Positions 8,011-16,674 of a DNA stretch of 21,135 nt are shown in pieces. Below the pieces are notes generated by a model. That model saw nothing but the letters and a program-made list of their open reading frames with translations, did no database searches and had not been told where the DNA came from. This DNA comes from Eimeria necatrix (lineage: Eukaryota > Apicomplexa > Conoidasida > Eucoccidiorida > Eimeriidae), in the NCBI RefSeq assembly GCF_000499385.1, contig NW_013654429.1, positions 2,501-23,635 of the forward strand, in the 5' to 3' direction. Both the position numbers and the translations under genes were made by a program. Each line of letters starts with the position of its first letter. Position 1 is the stretch's first letter.

Positions 8011-8024
8011 GGTGTATGTACACC
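8011..8024. repeat. Palindrome GGTGTATGTACACC
   Basis: This is one mismatch from the perfect 14-nt palindrome (TATGTA core instead of TACGTA). It is an AT-rich context copy without a clear TGCATGC word upstream. Confidence 0.6.
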
Positions 8025-8209
8025 TCTTCATGTAAATACACGCTAAACAACAAAATGTCATTTTAAAGGAAATCATTTTAAATGCAATAAAGATGCCATT
8101 TCATTTTAAAATGCCATTATTAATACATAATAATACATATTATTAATGGCATTTAAATAAACATGCCATTTTATTTCAAATTTTTAATTTAAGTTTTAAA
8201 AAGTGCACT

Positions 8210-8281
8210 TGCATGCGCGGTGTACGTACACCGCAGCTCCGGTGTACGCGCATGCATGCAAGCTGCGGTGTACGTACACCC
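8210..8281. repeat. Cluster of three palindromic elements with TGCATGC words
   Basis: In order: TGCATGCG (about 8210-8217), GCGGTGTACGTACACCGC (8217-8234), a half copy GGTGTACGCG (8241-8250), GCATGCATGCA (8250-8260), and GGTGTACGTACACC (8267-8280). GTACACCGCAGCT after the first palindrome and AGCTGCGGTGTAC before the last are reverse complements, so the cluster as a whole can fold into a longer hairpin. Confidence 0.75.
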
Positions 8282-8466
8282 AAATTTGTGGGGTTTTGCG
8301 TTTAAATAGTTTAATTAAATAAATATATTTTAAATGAAATTCATTTTATTAAATGAAATTTATTTTATTTGAAGTTTATTTTATTTCAAGTAGATAATGC
8401 AATCTTTGCAATTTTTACTTCATAAATGTTTTAAGCTCTGCATGCAAAACACCAAAACTTTTTATT

Positions 8467-8525
8467 TTTTTAATTTAATTTAATTTAATTTAATTTAATT
8501 TAATTTAATTTCATTTCATTTAATT
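8467..8525. repeat. TTTAA pentanucleotide microsatellite
   Basis: About ten copies of TTTAA/ATTTA-type pentamers end in two variant TTCAT units. It is simple repeat in gene-free DNA. Confidence 0.8.
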
Positions 8526-8620
8526 TTGTAAATTAAAAGAATATGCATTGGTTTGTTTTGTTTCATAAAATAGAATAATAGAATTGTTTTTTGCACAATA
8601 AATGCCAGCTTTCCTATTTT

Positions 8621-8705
8621 GCTGCTGCTGCTGCTGCGGTGCTGCTGCTGCTGCAGCTGCTGCTGCTGTGCTGCTGTGCTGCTGCTGCTGCTGCTGCTGC
8701 TGGAG
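8621..8705. repeat. CTG tract in AT-rich surroundings
   Basis: CTG units with GGTG, CAG and GTG interruptions. Flanking sequence (8530-8620, 8706-8870) is AT-rich with no gene visible. CTATTTTGC before the tract and GCAAAATAG after it are inverted, so the tract sits inside a stem-forming pair. Confidence 0.6.
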
Positions 8706-8871
8706 GACTTTGCATTATGGCAGTAGCAAAATAGAAAAAAGAAATAATTATTTAATTTAGAAAATTAATTCAATTATTTTTTGACATTTTAATTCGCACA
8801 GAGTTCTCATGCCCCCTGCTGGAGGGGCAAAAAAAAAAAACAAATTTCTTTTTGAGGCAAACAAATGCCCC

Positions 8872-9425
8872 ACAAACCCTAAACCCTAAACCCTAAACCC
8901 TAAACCCTAGACTATAAGCCATTGCCATTTTTCAATGAGGGTTTGGGAAATTAGGGTTTTGGGTTTTGCCTTCGCTGTGGGGTGGTGCTGCAAAACCCTC
9001 GGGCCGCCTAGGGTTTAGGGTTTAGGGTTTAGGGTTTTCTGGCAGGAAGAGTTCTCAGGAAATTCGCTAGAAATCCTAAACCCTAAACCCCAAAACAGCG
9101 TATAGAGTCGGGGGCCCACGGAGGTAAGGAGTTCTGAAGCGGCCACAAAACCCTAAACCCTAAACCCTGAATCAGCGTATATCGTTACAGGCCCAAACGC
9201 GTGACGTGCAGGCAGCAGAAGCATAAGCGTTTGCTCCTAGGGTTTAGGGTTTAGGGTTTAGGGTCTTGTGAGGGTTTAGGGTTTAGGGTTTCCCGCTGCG
9301 CGCAAAATGCGGCGGGAAAGAGCTTCTAGAGAAGAAATCGCCTGAGCAGCAAAGCAGCAAAACAAAAGCCACAAAATTAGGGTTTAGGGTTTAAGAACAA
9401 AAGCCACAAAATTAGGGTTTAGGGT
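8872..9425. repeat. Mosaic of telomere-type arrays in both orientations
   Basis: Short arrays of CCCTAAA (about 8876-8908, 9077-9089, 9148-9168) and TTTAGGG (about 9010-9035, 9239-9290, 9378-9440) alternate with unique islands of 40-90 nt. A 34-nt segment containing ACAAAAGCCACAAAATTAGG is duplicated head to tail at about 9360-9425. It resembles the intron/island pattern of the minus-strand gene, so undetected 3' exons are possible. No island gave a convincing splice-bounded frame. Confidence 0.6.
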
Positions 9426-9550
9426 TTAGGGTTTAGGGTTTGAGAGGGCCTGCGCCGTGGTCTGTAAGCAGCAAAAGTGCTGAAGAAACGAAAAGAGCGG
9501 CCACTGCAACGAAGTGTTTTGCTGTTGCTGCAGTTGCTGCTGCTGCTGCA

Positions 9551-9631
<81 letters not shown>

Positions 9632-9984
9632 TGCTGCTGCTGCTGCTGCTGCTGCTGATGCTGCTGCTGCTATTGCTGCTGCTGCTGCTGCTGCGGCCTT
9701 CAGCAGAGCCGCTGTGCTGTCTCGACAGCAGGGGAGTTTCTCGCCCTGCTGCAGCTGCAGGCGCCACTGCAGCAGCAACAGCAGCAGGAGCAGCAGCTGC
9801 AGCAGCAGGAGCAGCAGCTGCAGCTGCAGCAGGAGCAGCAGCTGCAGCAGCAGCTTTTGCTGCTGCTTCATTTGCTGCTGCTTTGTGGAAGGCGTAGGGC
9901 CTAGCTTTTGCCCGCTGCGCTAATTGCTGAATTCTCGCAGAGAGAACAGCTTGCTGCTGCTCCATGTCTGCTGCAAGCACTTCT

Positions 9985-10032
<48 letters not shown>

Positions 10033-10106
10033 GTTTGAGTGGCAGCAGCAACAACAGTTCGGTGTGAGGGCGCCGGGCCCGCAAGCAGCTTAGGTACAGG
10101 GCTTCT

Positions 10107-10138
<32 letters not shown>

Positions 10139-10177
10139 CTGCTGCTGGTGTTTCTTCGGTATCTGAAAAGCCCACGA

Positions 10178-10208
<31 letters not shown>

Positions 10209-10551
10209 TGCGTCGGTGTCTCTAAGGTACTGCAGCACGAGGGGATCTACTTGTGCTGCTGCTGCTTCTGTGTTTGCTGCTGCTTGGCAGGCCTTGTCTG
10301 CTGCTCCTTTTGCTGCTTTGTGCTGCAGCAGAAAGAGCTGCTGCGCCAGTGCATCTCTAGCAGCAACTTCTGCGTCCCTGGCTTGCTGCAGCTCTGCTGC
10401 TTCTTGCTGCTGCTGCTGCTGCTGCCGCTGCAGCTCCTCCGCCTCGCGCTGCAGCGCAAATATTTGCTGCTGCTGCTGCTGCTGCTGCTCCAGGTGCTGC
10501 TGCTCAGCAGCAGCAAGCCTAGCCATCAGCCGTTCCACACGTTCTTTGTGC
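9426..10551 (-). CDS. Coiled-coil gene, proposed last exon
   Basis: Entry is after GGGATTTTGCAG| with one base completing the codon from the previous exon (phase 2), giving HKERVERLMARLAAAEQQHL. The first about 60 residues are coiled-coil-like with poly-Gln inserts (IFALQREAEELQRQ, QQARDAEVAARDALAQQLFL). A Val/Asp-rich linker (VDPLVLQYLRDTDAH) and VGFSDTEETP follow, then poly-Gln, then EEVLAADMEQQQAVLSARIQ, poly-Ala, Ser and a very long Gln tract. The frame closes at TAA inside a heptamer array with NPKP as the last residues. No donor is visible near the end, so termination by reading into telomere-type repeat is the simplest model. A short 3' intron within the last 60 nt is possible. Confidence 0.6.
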
Positions 10552-10773
10552 CTGCAAAATCCCCAAACCCTAAACCCTAAACCCTAAACCCTAAAACCTA
10601 AACCCTAAACCCTCAAACATAAAGACAAAATTTCAGCCTTGCTATAGCCTCCTGCGCGGTTACCTGCAGTCCCTGGGGGCCATCACGTTGCTGTGTCGTG
10701 AGGGTTTAGGGTTTAATTTAGGGTTTAGGGTTTAGGGTTTAAATTAGGGTTTAGGGTTTAGGGTTTAGCGCGC
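10552..10773 (-). repeat. Intron with inverted telomere-type arrays and a GC donor
   Basis: On the transcript it begins GCGCGCUAAACCC... and ends ...GGGUUUGGGGAUUUUGCAG. Plus-strand arrays are CCCTAAA at about 10563-10616 and TTTAGGG at about 10700-10768, so the RNA has complementary arms around a loop of about 85 nt. The donor dinucleotide is GC rather than GT. That junction (phase 2) is the only one giving an in-frame join. Confidence 0.55.
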
Positions 10774-10900
10774 CTTTGAATGAGGGTTTCTCTCTCTTGT
10801 GCTGCACTTTCAGCAGCTTCTTTGAGTCTTTCTTGAAAGAGGGTTTCTGTTGATTTGAGTTTAGCAGCAAAAGAGTCTGCTGCTGCTTGCAGGGTTTGCT

Positions 10901-10936
<36 letters not shown>

Positions 10937-11060
10937 CGCCCCGCTGCTGCTCCAGCAGCAGCTTTTCATAACCCCCCCGAATTTCACATATTGCTGCTTC
11001 ATGCGAAGCCCGCTGCTGCTGCAGCTCGTTGGAGTGCTGCAGCTGCAGCAGCTGCATCTC
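10774..11060 (-). CDS. Coiled-coil gene, exon
   Basis: The acceptor is CTGCTGCGCTTAG| and the exon starts EMQLLQLQHSNELQQQRAS in phase 0. It is 287 nt and ends CATTCAAAG|GCGCGC in phase 2. Residues include HEAAICEIRGGYEKLLLEQQ, a poly-Ala run, and the strongly heptad-like DSFAAKLKSTETLFQERLKE followed by AAESAAQERETLIQR. The sense-strand repeat changes from CTG in the upstream intron to CAG at this exon. Confidence 0.7.
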
Positions 11061-11542
<482 letters not shown>

Positions 11543-11718
11543 TTGTTTGTGGCTGCTGAGGGCGTCTGCAAGGGCTCTTTCTGCTGCTGCAGCACTTGAA
11601 TGGACTTTTCCTTTTTCAATTTCTTCTTCCAACTTTTCTTTTATTTTCTTTTTGTCTTTTATTGATTGAAGTTCCAAAAGATGACTCAGTCGCAGTCGCT
11701 CCACCGCTCGCCCGTGCT
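11543..11718 (-). CDS. Coiled-coil gene, exon
   Basis: Entry is after GGGGTTTGCAG| in phase 1; the exit is CAC AAA CAA|GTGAGG in phase 0; length is 176 nt. Sequence: HGRAVERLRLSHLLELQSIK, DKKKIKEKLEEEIEKGKVHS, then SAAAAERALADALSSHKQ. It is a Lys/Glu-rich coiled coil with little repeat, one of the least repetitive exons and good evidence that the locus is truly coding. Confidence 0.75.
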
Positions 11719-11947
11719 CTGCAAACCCCAAACCCTAAACCCTAAACCCTAAACCCTAAACCCTAAACCCTAAACCCTAAGCCCTCAGGCGGCCCTTTTG
11801 CAGCTTCGCAAGAGCCAGCGCTGCCCGGGACACAAACCCTAAACCCTAAACCCTAAACCCTCAGATGCTAGGAGGAAACGGAACTGAAGGGCCTGTACTG
11901 CCTGTCTAGGGTTTAGGGTTTAGGGTTTAGGGTTTAGGGTTTGTTAC
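11719..11947 (-). repeat. Intron with inverted telomere-type arrays
   Basis: The transcript starts GUAACAAACCCUAAACCC and ends UUUAGGGUUUGGGGUUUGCAG. Plus-strand arrays are CCCTAAA at about 11724-11788 and 11833-11862, and TTTAGGG at about 11908-11942. The donor-side CCCUAAA run can pair with an acceptor-side UUUAGGG run. Two unique islands (11789-11832, 11863-11907) lie between the arrays. Confidence 0.65.
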
Positions 11948-12075
11948 CTTCTAGGGTGTTTTTGAGGGTTTGGTCTGCTCTGTCTCTTTCCTCCTTTAGC
12001 TCTCTTTCTGCTTCTGCTTTTTGTTTATTTAATTGAGATTTAAATTCTCCTTCTCTCATCTGCAGCAGCAGCTCG

Positions 12076-12107
<32 letters not shown>

Positions 12108-12435
12108 CAGGCGCTCCCTCAGCGCCTTCTCTGCTGCAGCAAACCGCTGCTGCTCCTCCTCCAGAGCTGCTGCGTGCTGCCGCTGCTGCTGCTGCAGCTG
12201 CGTGCGAGCAGCAGCTAACTCGGCCCTTAACTCTTCTATACTGGGCTGCAGCAAACCTGCAGCAGAAGCAGCAGCAGCAGCAGCGGCAGCAGCAGCACCC
12301 TCTAGAGCAGCAGCAGCAGCAGCAGCAGCACCCTCTAGAGCAGCAGCAGCAGCCACGGGAGACGCTGCAGGAGCAGCGCTTGAAGCAGCAGCAACAGCAG
12401 CTCCAGCAGCCGCATGCTTACGAGCACCAGCATCT

Positions 12436-12487
<52 letters not shown>

Positions 12488-12641
12488 CAGGCTGACCCTT
12501 TTCCTCGTTTTGCCGCAGCAGCTGCAGCTGCTTGTGCTGCTGCGTCCTGAGGCTGCTGATTTCAACTTCCAATTCATTTATTTTGCTGCTGTTTGCTGCT
12601 TCCAGCTCAGCTAGCTCCACCTTGTGCTTGTTGGACAACGT
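11948..12641 (-). CDS. Coiled-coil gene, exon
   Basis: The acceptor CTGCTGCTGCAG| precedes TLSNKHKVELAELEAANSSK in phase 0. It is 694 nt and exits phase 1 at CTAGAAG|GTAACA. After INELEVEISSLRTQQHKQLQ comes a poly-Ala domain of about 90 residues broken by LEGAAAAAAA duplications. A second coiled-coil block follows: PSIEELRAELAAARTQLQQ, AAALEEEQQRFAAAEKALRE, a Gln tract, then MREGEFKSQLNKQKAEAERE and LKEERDRADQTLKNTLE. The LEG-Ala unit is repeated twice at 12290-12345, a recent local duplication. Confidence 0.75.
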
Positions 12642-12643
12642 CT

Positions 12644-12712
<69 letters not shown>

Positions 12713-12922
12713 TGGGATGGGGGATGCAAGAGCGAGAGCACAAACAGGGATCAAAGGAGCAGCAGCAACTGCAGCAGCAGCAGCAGCTGCTGCTGCTGCT
12801 GCTGCTGTTGCTGCAGTGGCCGATTGGAAGCAAAAGGCCGTTTGTGTTTTCCCACTGCTGCAGAGGAAGCCCGAGCGCCCACGCTAGGGTTTAGGGTTTA
12901 GGGTTTAGGGTTTAGGGTTTAC
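12642..12922 (-). repeat. Intron with CTG-sense tract and a donor-side heptamer array
   Basis: The donor is AAC|GTAAACCC, directly from the heptamer array (plus 12886-12921). The acceptor side is a long CTG-sense run (plus-strand CAG 12643-12709). A CAG tract meeting a CTG tract at about 12762-12811 could form a separate hairpin. Confidence 0.65.
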
Positions 12923-13092
12923 GTTGATTTGCTGCTCGTAGGCCATTTGGAGTTGGATGACAGTTTCTGCAAGTTTGGATTTTTCTTCATCAATTCTTTT
13001 TTTGAAATTAATTTTTAAAAGTTTTATTTCTGTTTCTTTTGCTGCTAGCATTTCTGCTTCTGCTGCTGCTCCCTGCGGCAGCGTCACCAGCA

Positions 13093-13136
<44 letters not shown>

Positions 13137-13255
13137 AGCTGCTGCTGCAGCTGTTGCTCCTGCTGCTGCTGCTGCTGCTGCAGCTGTTGCTGCAGCTGCT
13201 TCAGCTCCTGCTGCAGCAGCTCCAGTGAAGACTCCAGCTGCAGCGTCTGCTGGCG
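12923..13255 (-). CDS. Coiled-coil gene, exon
   Basis: The acceptor GTGGTCTGCAG| precedes RQQTLQLESSLELLQQELKQ in phase 0. It is 333 nt (111 codons), exit phase 0. Poly-Gln/Leu heptads run into LLVTLPQGAAAEAEMLAAKE, then TEIKLLKINFKKRIDEEKSK and LAETVIQLQMAYEQQIN. Hydrophobic residues recur at heptad spacing. One of the clearest coiled-coil exons. Confidence 0.75.
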
Positions 13256-13554
13256 CTGCAGACCACAAACCCCAAACCCCAAACCCTAAACCCTAAACCC
13301 TAAACGCTAAACCCTAAACCCTAAACCCTAAACCCTCACAGAGTGCAAGACGAAAAAGAAACAAACACGAAGGGGGCCAGATGAATTAAAAGCTGCTGAA
13401 GTAAACAACTTAAAATAAACAAATTAATTAATTAATTAATTAAAATAAGAAGAATAAATAAATTAAAATTAATAAATAAATTAAAATTAATTAATTAATT
13501 AAAATAAATCAATTAATTAAAATAAATTAATTAATGCAAATTAAATTAACTTAC
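13256..13554 (-). repeat. Intron: AT-rich microsatellite plus heptamer array
   Basis: A GTAAGT donor follows the duplicated exon copy. AT-rich TTAAT/AAAT sequence follows, then UUUAGGG heptamers (plus-strand CCCTAAA at about 13263-13336) just before the acceptor. The AT-rich part belongs to the 295-bp tandem duplication. Confidence 0.6.
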
Positions 13555-13951
13555 CAGTGCCTTGTTTTCTGCCTCAAGATAATCCTTGCCCCCCATGCCC
13601 AGCAGCGCCACTTGCTGCTGCTGCTGCTGCTGCTGCAGCTGCTGCTGCTGCTGCTGCAAACACGAAGGGGGCCAGATGAATTAAAAGCTGCTGAAGTAAA
13701 CAACTTAAAATAAACAAATTAATTAATTAATTAATTAAAATAAGAAGAATAAATAAATTAAAATTAATAAATAAATTAAAATTAATTAATTAATTAAAAT
13801 AAATCAATTAATTAAAATAAATTAATTAATGCAAATTAAATTAACTTACCAGTGCCTTGTTTTCTGCCTCAAGATAATCCTTGCCCCCCATGCCCAGCAG
13901 CGCCACTTGCTGCTGCTGCTGCTGCTGCTGCAGCTGCTGCTGCTGCTGCTG
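13362..13951. repeat. 295-bp tandem duplication (intron plus exon part)
   Basis: Copies are 13362-13656 and 13657-13951, offset exactly 295 and essentially identical where I compared them (AAACACGAAGGGGGCCAG start, the AATTAATT microsatellite, TTACCAGTGCC border and exon 3' portion). The upstream breakpoint lies in the CAG/CTG tract of the exon. The duplication copied the exon 3' half, its GTAAGT donor and the AT-rich intron. Confidence 0.9.
13555..13653 (-). CDS. Coiled-coil gene, duplicated short exon
   Basis: This exon was created by the 295-bp duplication. The acceptor is the first repeat triplet (CCTTCGTGTTTGCAG|CAG). It is 99 nt (33 codons), phase 0 at both ends, and repeats the Gln tract plus VALLGMGGKDYLEAENKAL of the exon upstream. 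Inclusion keeps the frame open, so the protein may carry this segment twice. If the acceptor is unused, the sequence is simply intron. Confidence 0.55.
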
Positions 13952-14053
13952 CAGCTGCTGCTGCTGCAGCAGCAGCTGCTGCTGCTGCTGCTCTGACGGC
14001 TTCAGGGCGGCCTCAACAGCAACTAATAAGGAGGAAGCCTCTTGCAGCCGAGC
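13850..14053 (-). CDS. Coiled-coil gene, exon (parent of the duplicated exon)
   Basis: The acceptor GCGTGCTGCACAG| precedes ARLQEASSLLVAVEAALKPS in phase 0. It is 204 nt (68 codons), with a GTAAGT donor and exit phase 0. A Gln/Leu tract separates the N-terminal helix from VALLGMGGKDYLEAENKAL. Its 3' half is copied at 13555-13653. Confidence 0.75.
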
Positions 14054-14188
14054 CTGTGCAGCACGCAAACCCTAAACCCTAAACCCTAAACCCTAAACCC
14101 TAAACCCTAGCATGATTAAAAGAAAGAAAAAAACACAAACCCAGTGAGTAGTACAAATAAATTTAATAAATTAATAAATTAAAAATAA

Positions 14189-14239
<51 letters not shown>

Positions 14240-14487
14240 ATAGTTGACAATAAGAATAGATGAAAAATAAATAATAAATGGTTTTTAAAATAATAAAAAA
14301 TGATAATACAGGCAAAGAGCAAAAACTAAAATAGAATTGAAAACAAAAACAGAAATTAAAATTAAATTAAAATTAAAATATTAAAATTAAAATTAAAATT
14401 AAATTTGAAATTAAAATTAAAATTAAATTTAAAATTAAAATTAAATTTAAAATAAAAATAATTAATTAAATGAAAGTGCTGCTTCAC
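14054..14487 (-). repeat. Intron: AAAT/ATTAAA microsatellites and a heptamer array
   Basis: The donor GAG|GTGAAG is followed by about 370 nt of AT-rich simple repeats (ATTAAA/ATTTAA at about 14355-14460, AAAT at about 14187-14240), then UUUAGGG heptamers (plus-strand CCCTAAA 14069-14108) near the acceptor. No frame of interest. Confidence 0.65.
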
Positions 14488-14537
14488 CTCCGCGCGGCAA
14501 ATCTCTGAAGCGTCCCCAGAAGAAAGAGACCGCTGCG

Positions 14538-14610
<73 letters not shown>

Positions 14611-14717
14611 AATAGGGCGAAGGTGCAGTGCGCAGCAAGTCCCTCAGCTGTCTGCGCAATGCTGCGCAAAGTTTCTTCGAGGTAGTTTAGCTGCTGCTGC
14701 GGCTGGGGGCCCCCCAG

Positions 14718-14751
<34 letters not shown>

Positions 14752-14878
14752 AGCTGCTGCTGCTGATGCTGCTGCTGCAGCAGCTCCACGCAGCGCAGAC
14801 CCTCAGCAGCAGCAGACAACACTGCCTCCAGCCCAGATATGAAGTCAGTGCTTACGGAAACGCTCCGGTCCGTGAGAA

Positions 14879-14922
<44 letters not shown>

Positions 14923-15055
14923 AGTCTCAGCTGCTCTTGTTGCAGTTCGAGCTGCTGCTGCTGCCGCTGCTGCTGCTGCTGCTGCTGCTTCCGCGTTTTT
15001 GTGTGTGGCTTCCTCTGCTTCTTTTTGCCTGCAGTGGCGGCCTTCTCCTCCCCCC

Positions 15056-15099
<44 letters not shown>

Positions 15100-15297
15100 G
15101 CTTTGCTGGCAGCAAAGGAAGTAGTTCTGCGGCTCCGCAAGCAGCTCGGAAGCCTCCTGCTGCTGCTGCTGCTGGGCAGCCACCTTTTGCTGCTGCTGCG
15201 GATTATGAAGCGGGAAGGGGCCCTTGACAGCAGCGCCCTTTGGATTGTGTCTTCTTGCTGCTGCAGCAGCGCAGCCAAGTCCTGCAGCGGCCCCGCG

Positions 15298-15329
<32 letters not shown>

Positions 15330-15374
15330 GCCCTCACTCAAACGCTCCTGAGCCGTCCTCAGCGACTCCGCGAG
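14488..15374 (-). CDS. Coiled-coil gene, large exon with an unresolved frame
   Basis: The acceptor TTTGTGCGCAG| precedes LAESLRTAQERLSEG in phase 0. The frame runs through poly-Ala, AGPLQDLAALLQQQEDTIQR, a Ser/Arg-rich stretch, a lysine-rich segment (EEKAATAGKKKQRKPHTKTR), Gln tracts, TDRSVSVSTDFISGLEAVLS, a further Gln/Ala tract, and LNYLEETLRSIAQTAEGL. It then enters a pure triplet tract (14541-14611) as poly-Ser. Beyond the tract, the frame whose exit phase fits the next exon is a different one (SQRSLSSGDASEICRAE|GTGAAG). So a splice within the region, a tract-length error or a real frameshift must exist. Introns inside the Ser/Arg stretch are also possible. Confidence 0.5.
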
Positions 15375-15385
15375 CTGCGCGCACA

Positions 15386-15447
<62 letters not shown>

Positions 15448-15633
15448 CGGCAGTGAAGGAATGCGAGACACGCACGAAAGGCAGCAGCAGCAGCTGCTGC
15501 TGCTGCTGCTGCTGCAAAAGCAATACGATCGAAAAAGCGGCCATAAAGGCTGCAGCAGCAGCAACAACAGCAGCAGCCACACAGGCAGCAGCAGCAGCGA
15601 CAACAGCAACAAAACCAGCAGCAATTCCACAAT

Positions 15634-15675
<42 letters not shown>

Positions 15676-15679
15676 TCAC
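15375..15679 (-). repeat. Intron made of CTG-sense triplets
   Basis: The donor is AGATCT|GTGAGC and the acceptor CTGTTTGTGCGCAG|. Between them the transcript is almost wholly CUG with variants. The repeat orientation is CAG in both neighbouring exons and CTG across the intron. Confidence 0.65.
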
Positions 15680-15775
15680 AGATCTGTTATCTTCTCTTAA
15701 TTGTTTTGTTTCTTGCTGCTTATCTTCTGCATAACGTGCCAGCCTCTCAACTTCCTGCTGCAGCTGCTGCACTTG

Positions 15776-15808
<33 letters not shown>

Positions 15809-15820
15809 TTCTTTCTCATT
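15680..15820 (-). CDS. Coiled-coil gene, exon
   Basis: The acceptor GCTTTCATTCAG| precedes NEKEKAAAAAA in phase 0. It is 141 nt (47 codons), exit phase 0. After poly-Ala comes QVQQLQQEVERLARYAEDKQ, then QETKQLREDNRS. It is a short, clearly heptad-patterned segment with consensus-like splice sites. Confidence 0.75.
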
Positions 15821-15941
15821 CTGAATGAAAGCAAAACACAAACACTACCCGTGCTGCTGCTGCTGCTGCTTCTGCTGCTGCCAGTGCCAGTGCTGCTTGT
15901 GCTGCTACTGCTGCTGCTGCTGCTGCTTCTGCTGATGCTTG

Positions 15942-15975
<34 letters not shown>

Positions 15976-15978
15976 AAC
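15821..15978 (-). repeat. Intron with CAG-sense triplets
   Basis: The donor GAAGAG|GTTAGC is followed by CAG-sense repeats with CAA, GAA and GGC variants, then GTTTTGCTTTCATTCAG. This is the one intron where the triplet keeps the CAG orientation on the transcript, an exception to the pattern elsewhere. It could therefore be retained in some transcripts. Confidence 0.55.
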
Positions 15979-16203
15979 CTCTTCATTATGCAGGTCTTCT
16001 TTGCTTCTCTCGAGTTGCTGCTGCAGCTTGCGAACCTCTGCAGCAAGAAGCCTTCCTTCTGCTTCTGCTGCCTTTTGCTTGTCTGCTGCTTCTGCTGCTG
16101 CTGCTTCTGCTGCTGCTGCTGCTGCTTCTGCTGCTGTTGCTGTTGCTTCTGCTGCTTCTTTTTCCTTCTTTTGCTCTTCAAAACGCCACGGAGTTTCGCA
16201 TAT
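15979..16203 (-). CDS. Coiled-coil gene, exon
   Basis: The acceptor TTTCACTTTTTAG| precedes ICETPWRFEEQKKEKEAAEA in phase 0. It is 225 nt (75 codons), exit phase 0 at GAAGAG|GTTAGC. The Ala/Glu/Thr-rich middle is followed by ADKQKAAEAEGRLLAAEVRK and LQQQLERSKEDLHNEE. This frame is Ala/Glu-rich and heptad-like, much more protein-like than the Lys/Gln frame that overlaps it. Confidence 0.75.
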
Positions 16204-16630
16204 CTAAAAAGTGAAACAAACGGAAAATATCCTAAAACACTGGCTAGCTAGCTAGCTAGCTAGCTAGCTAGCTAGCTAGCTAGCTAGCTAGCTAGCTAGC
16301 TAGCTAGCTAGCTAGCTTTGAGAAGCAGCAGCAGCAAAAGTAGTAGTAGCAGCAGCAGAAGCAGCAGCGAAGCCTTAGTCGCCTTGGCCAGCAGCAGCAA
16401 GAAGACAGAACAGCAGCACTTCCAGCAGCAGCAGCAGCTTAACCAGAAGCAGCAGCAGCACAATCAGCAGCAGCAGCAGCAGCACAACCAGCAGCAGCAG
16501 CAGCAGCACAACCAGCAGCAGCAGCAGCAGCACAACCACCAGCAGCAGCAGCACCACCAGCAGGAGTAGAAACAGCAGCACAACCAGCAGCAGCAGCAGC
16601 ACCACCAGCAGGAGTAGAAGCAGCAGCACA

Positions 16631-16673
<43 letters not shown>

Positions 16674-16674
16674 C
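16204..16674 (-). repeat. Intron with CTG-sense minisatellite and GCTA repeat
   Basis: The donor is AAACAG|GTGCTG. The plus strand shows CAG tracts organised into a 21-nt-scale minisatellite (repeated CAGCAGCACAACCAG units, about 16440-16660), containing a near-perfect duplication around CACCACCAGCAGGAGTAGAA. Near the acceptor lies a pure GCTA run (16243-16317). Confidence 0.7.
16243..16317. repeat. Pure GCTA tetranucleotide repeat
   Basis: About 18 uninterrupted GCTA units. The sequence is self-complementary (AGCTAGCT), so both DNA strands and the intron RNA can form long hairpins. It sits inside an intron, about 40 nt from the next exon. Confidence 0.95.

Larger units (their letters stand above)
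7341..8615. other. AT-rich gene-free region
   Basis: No frame longer than noise lies here. Contents: a CCCTAAA array at 7455-7491, palindromic elements at 7403, 7825, 8011 and 8217-8281, repeated ATTTAAA-type words, and a pentanucleotide (TTTAA) microsatellite at about 8467-8525. Composition is unlike the triplet-rich blocks on either side. I read it as intergenic. Confidence 0.65.

Noticed and set aside
15816..16181. Minus-strand Lys/Gln frame (KSKRRKKKQQKQQ)
   Set aside because: The overlapping minus frame (FEEQKKEKEAAEA...) has proper splice sites, phase agreement and heptad pattern. The Lys/Gln frame is its shadow.
15701..16251. Plus-strand Leu/Cys-rich ORFs
   Set aside because: They are antisense to well-supported coiled-coil exons 15680-15820 and 15979-16203.
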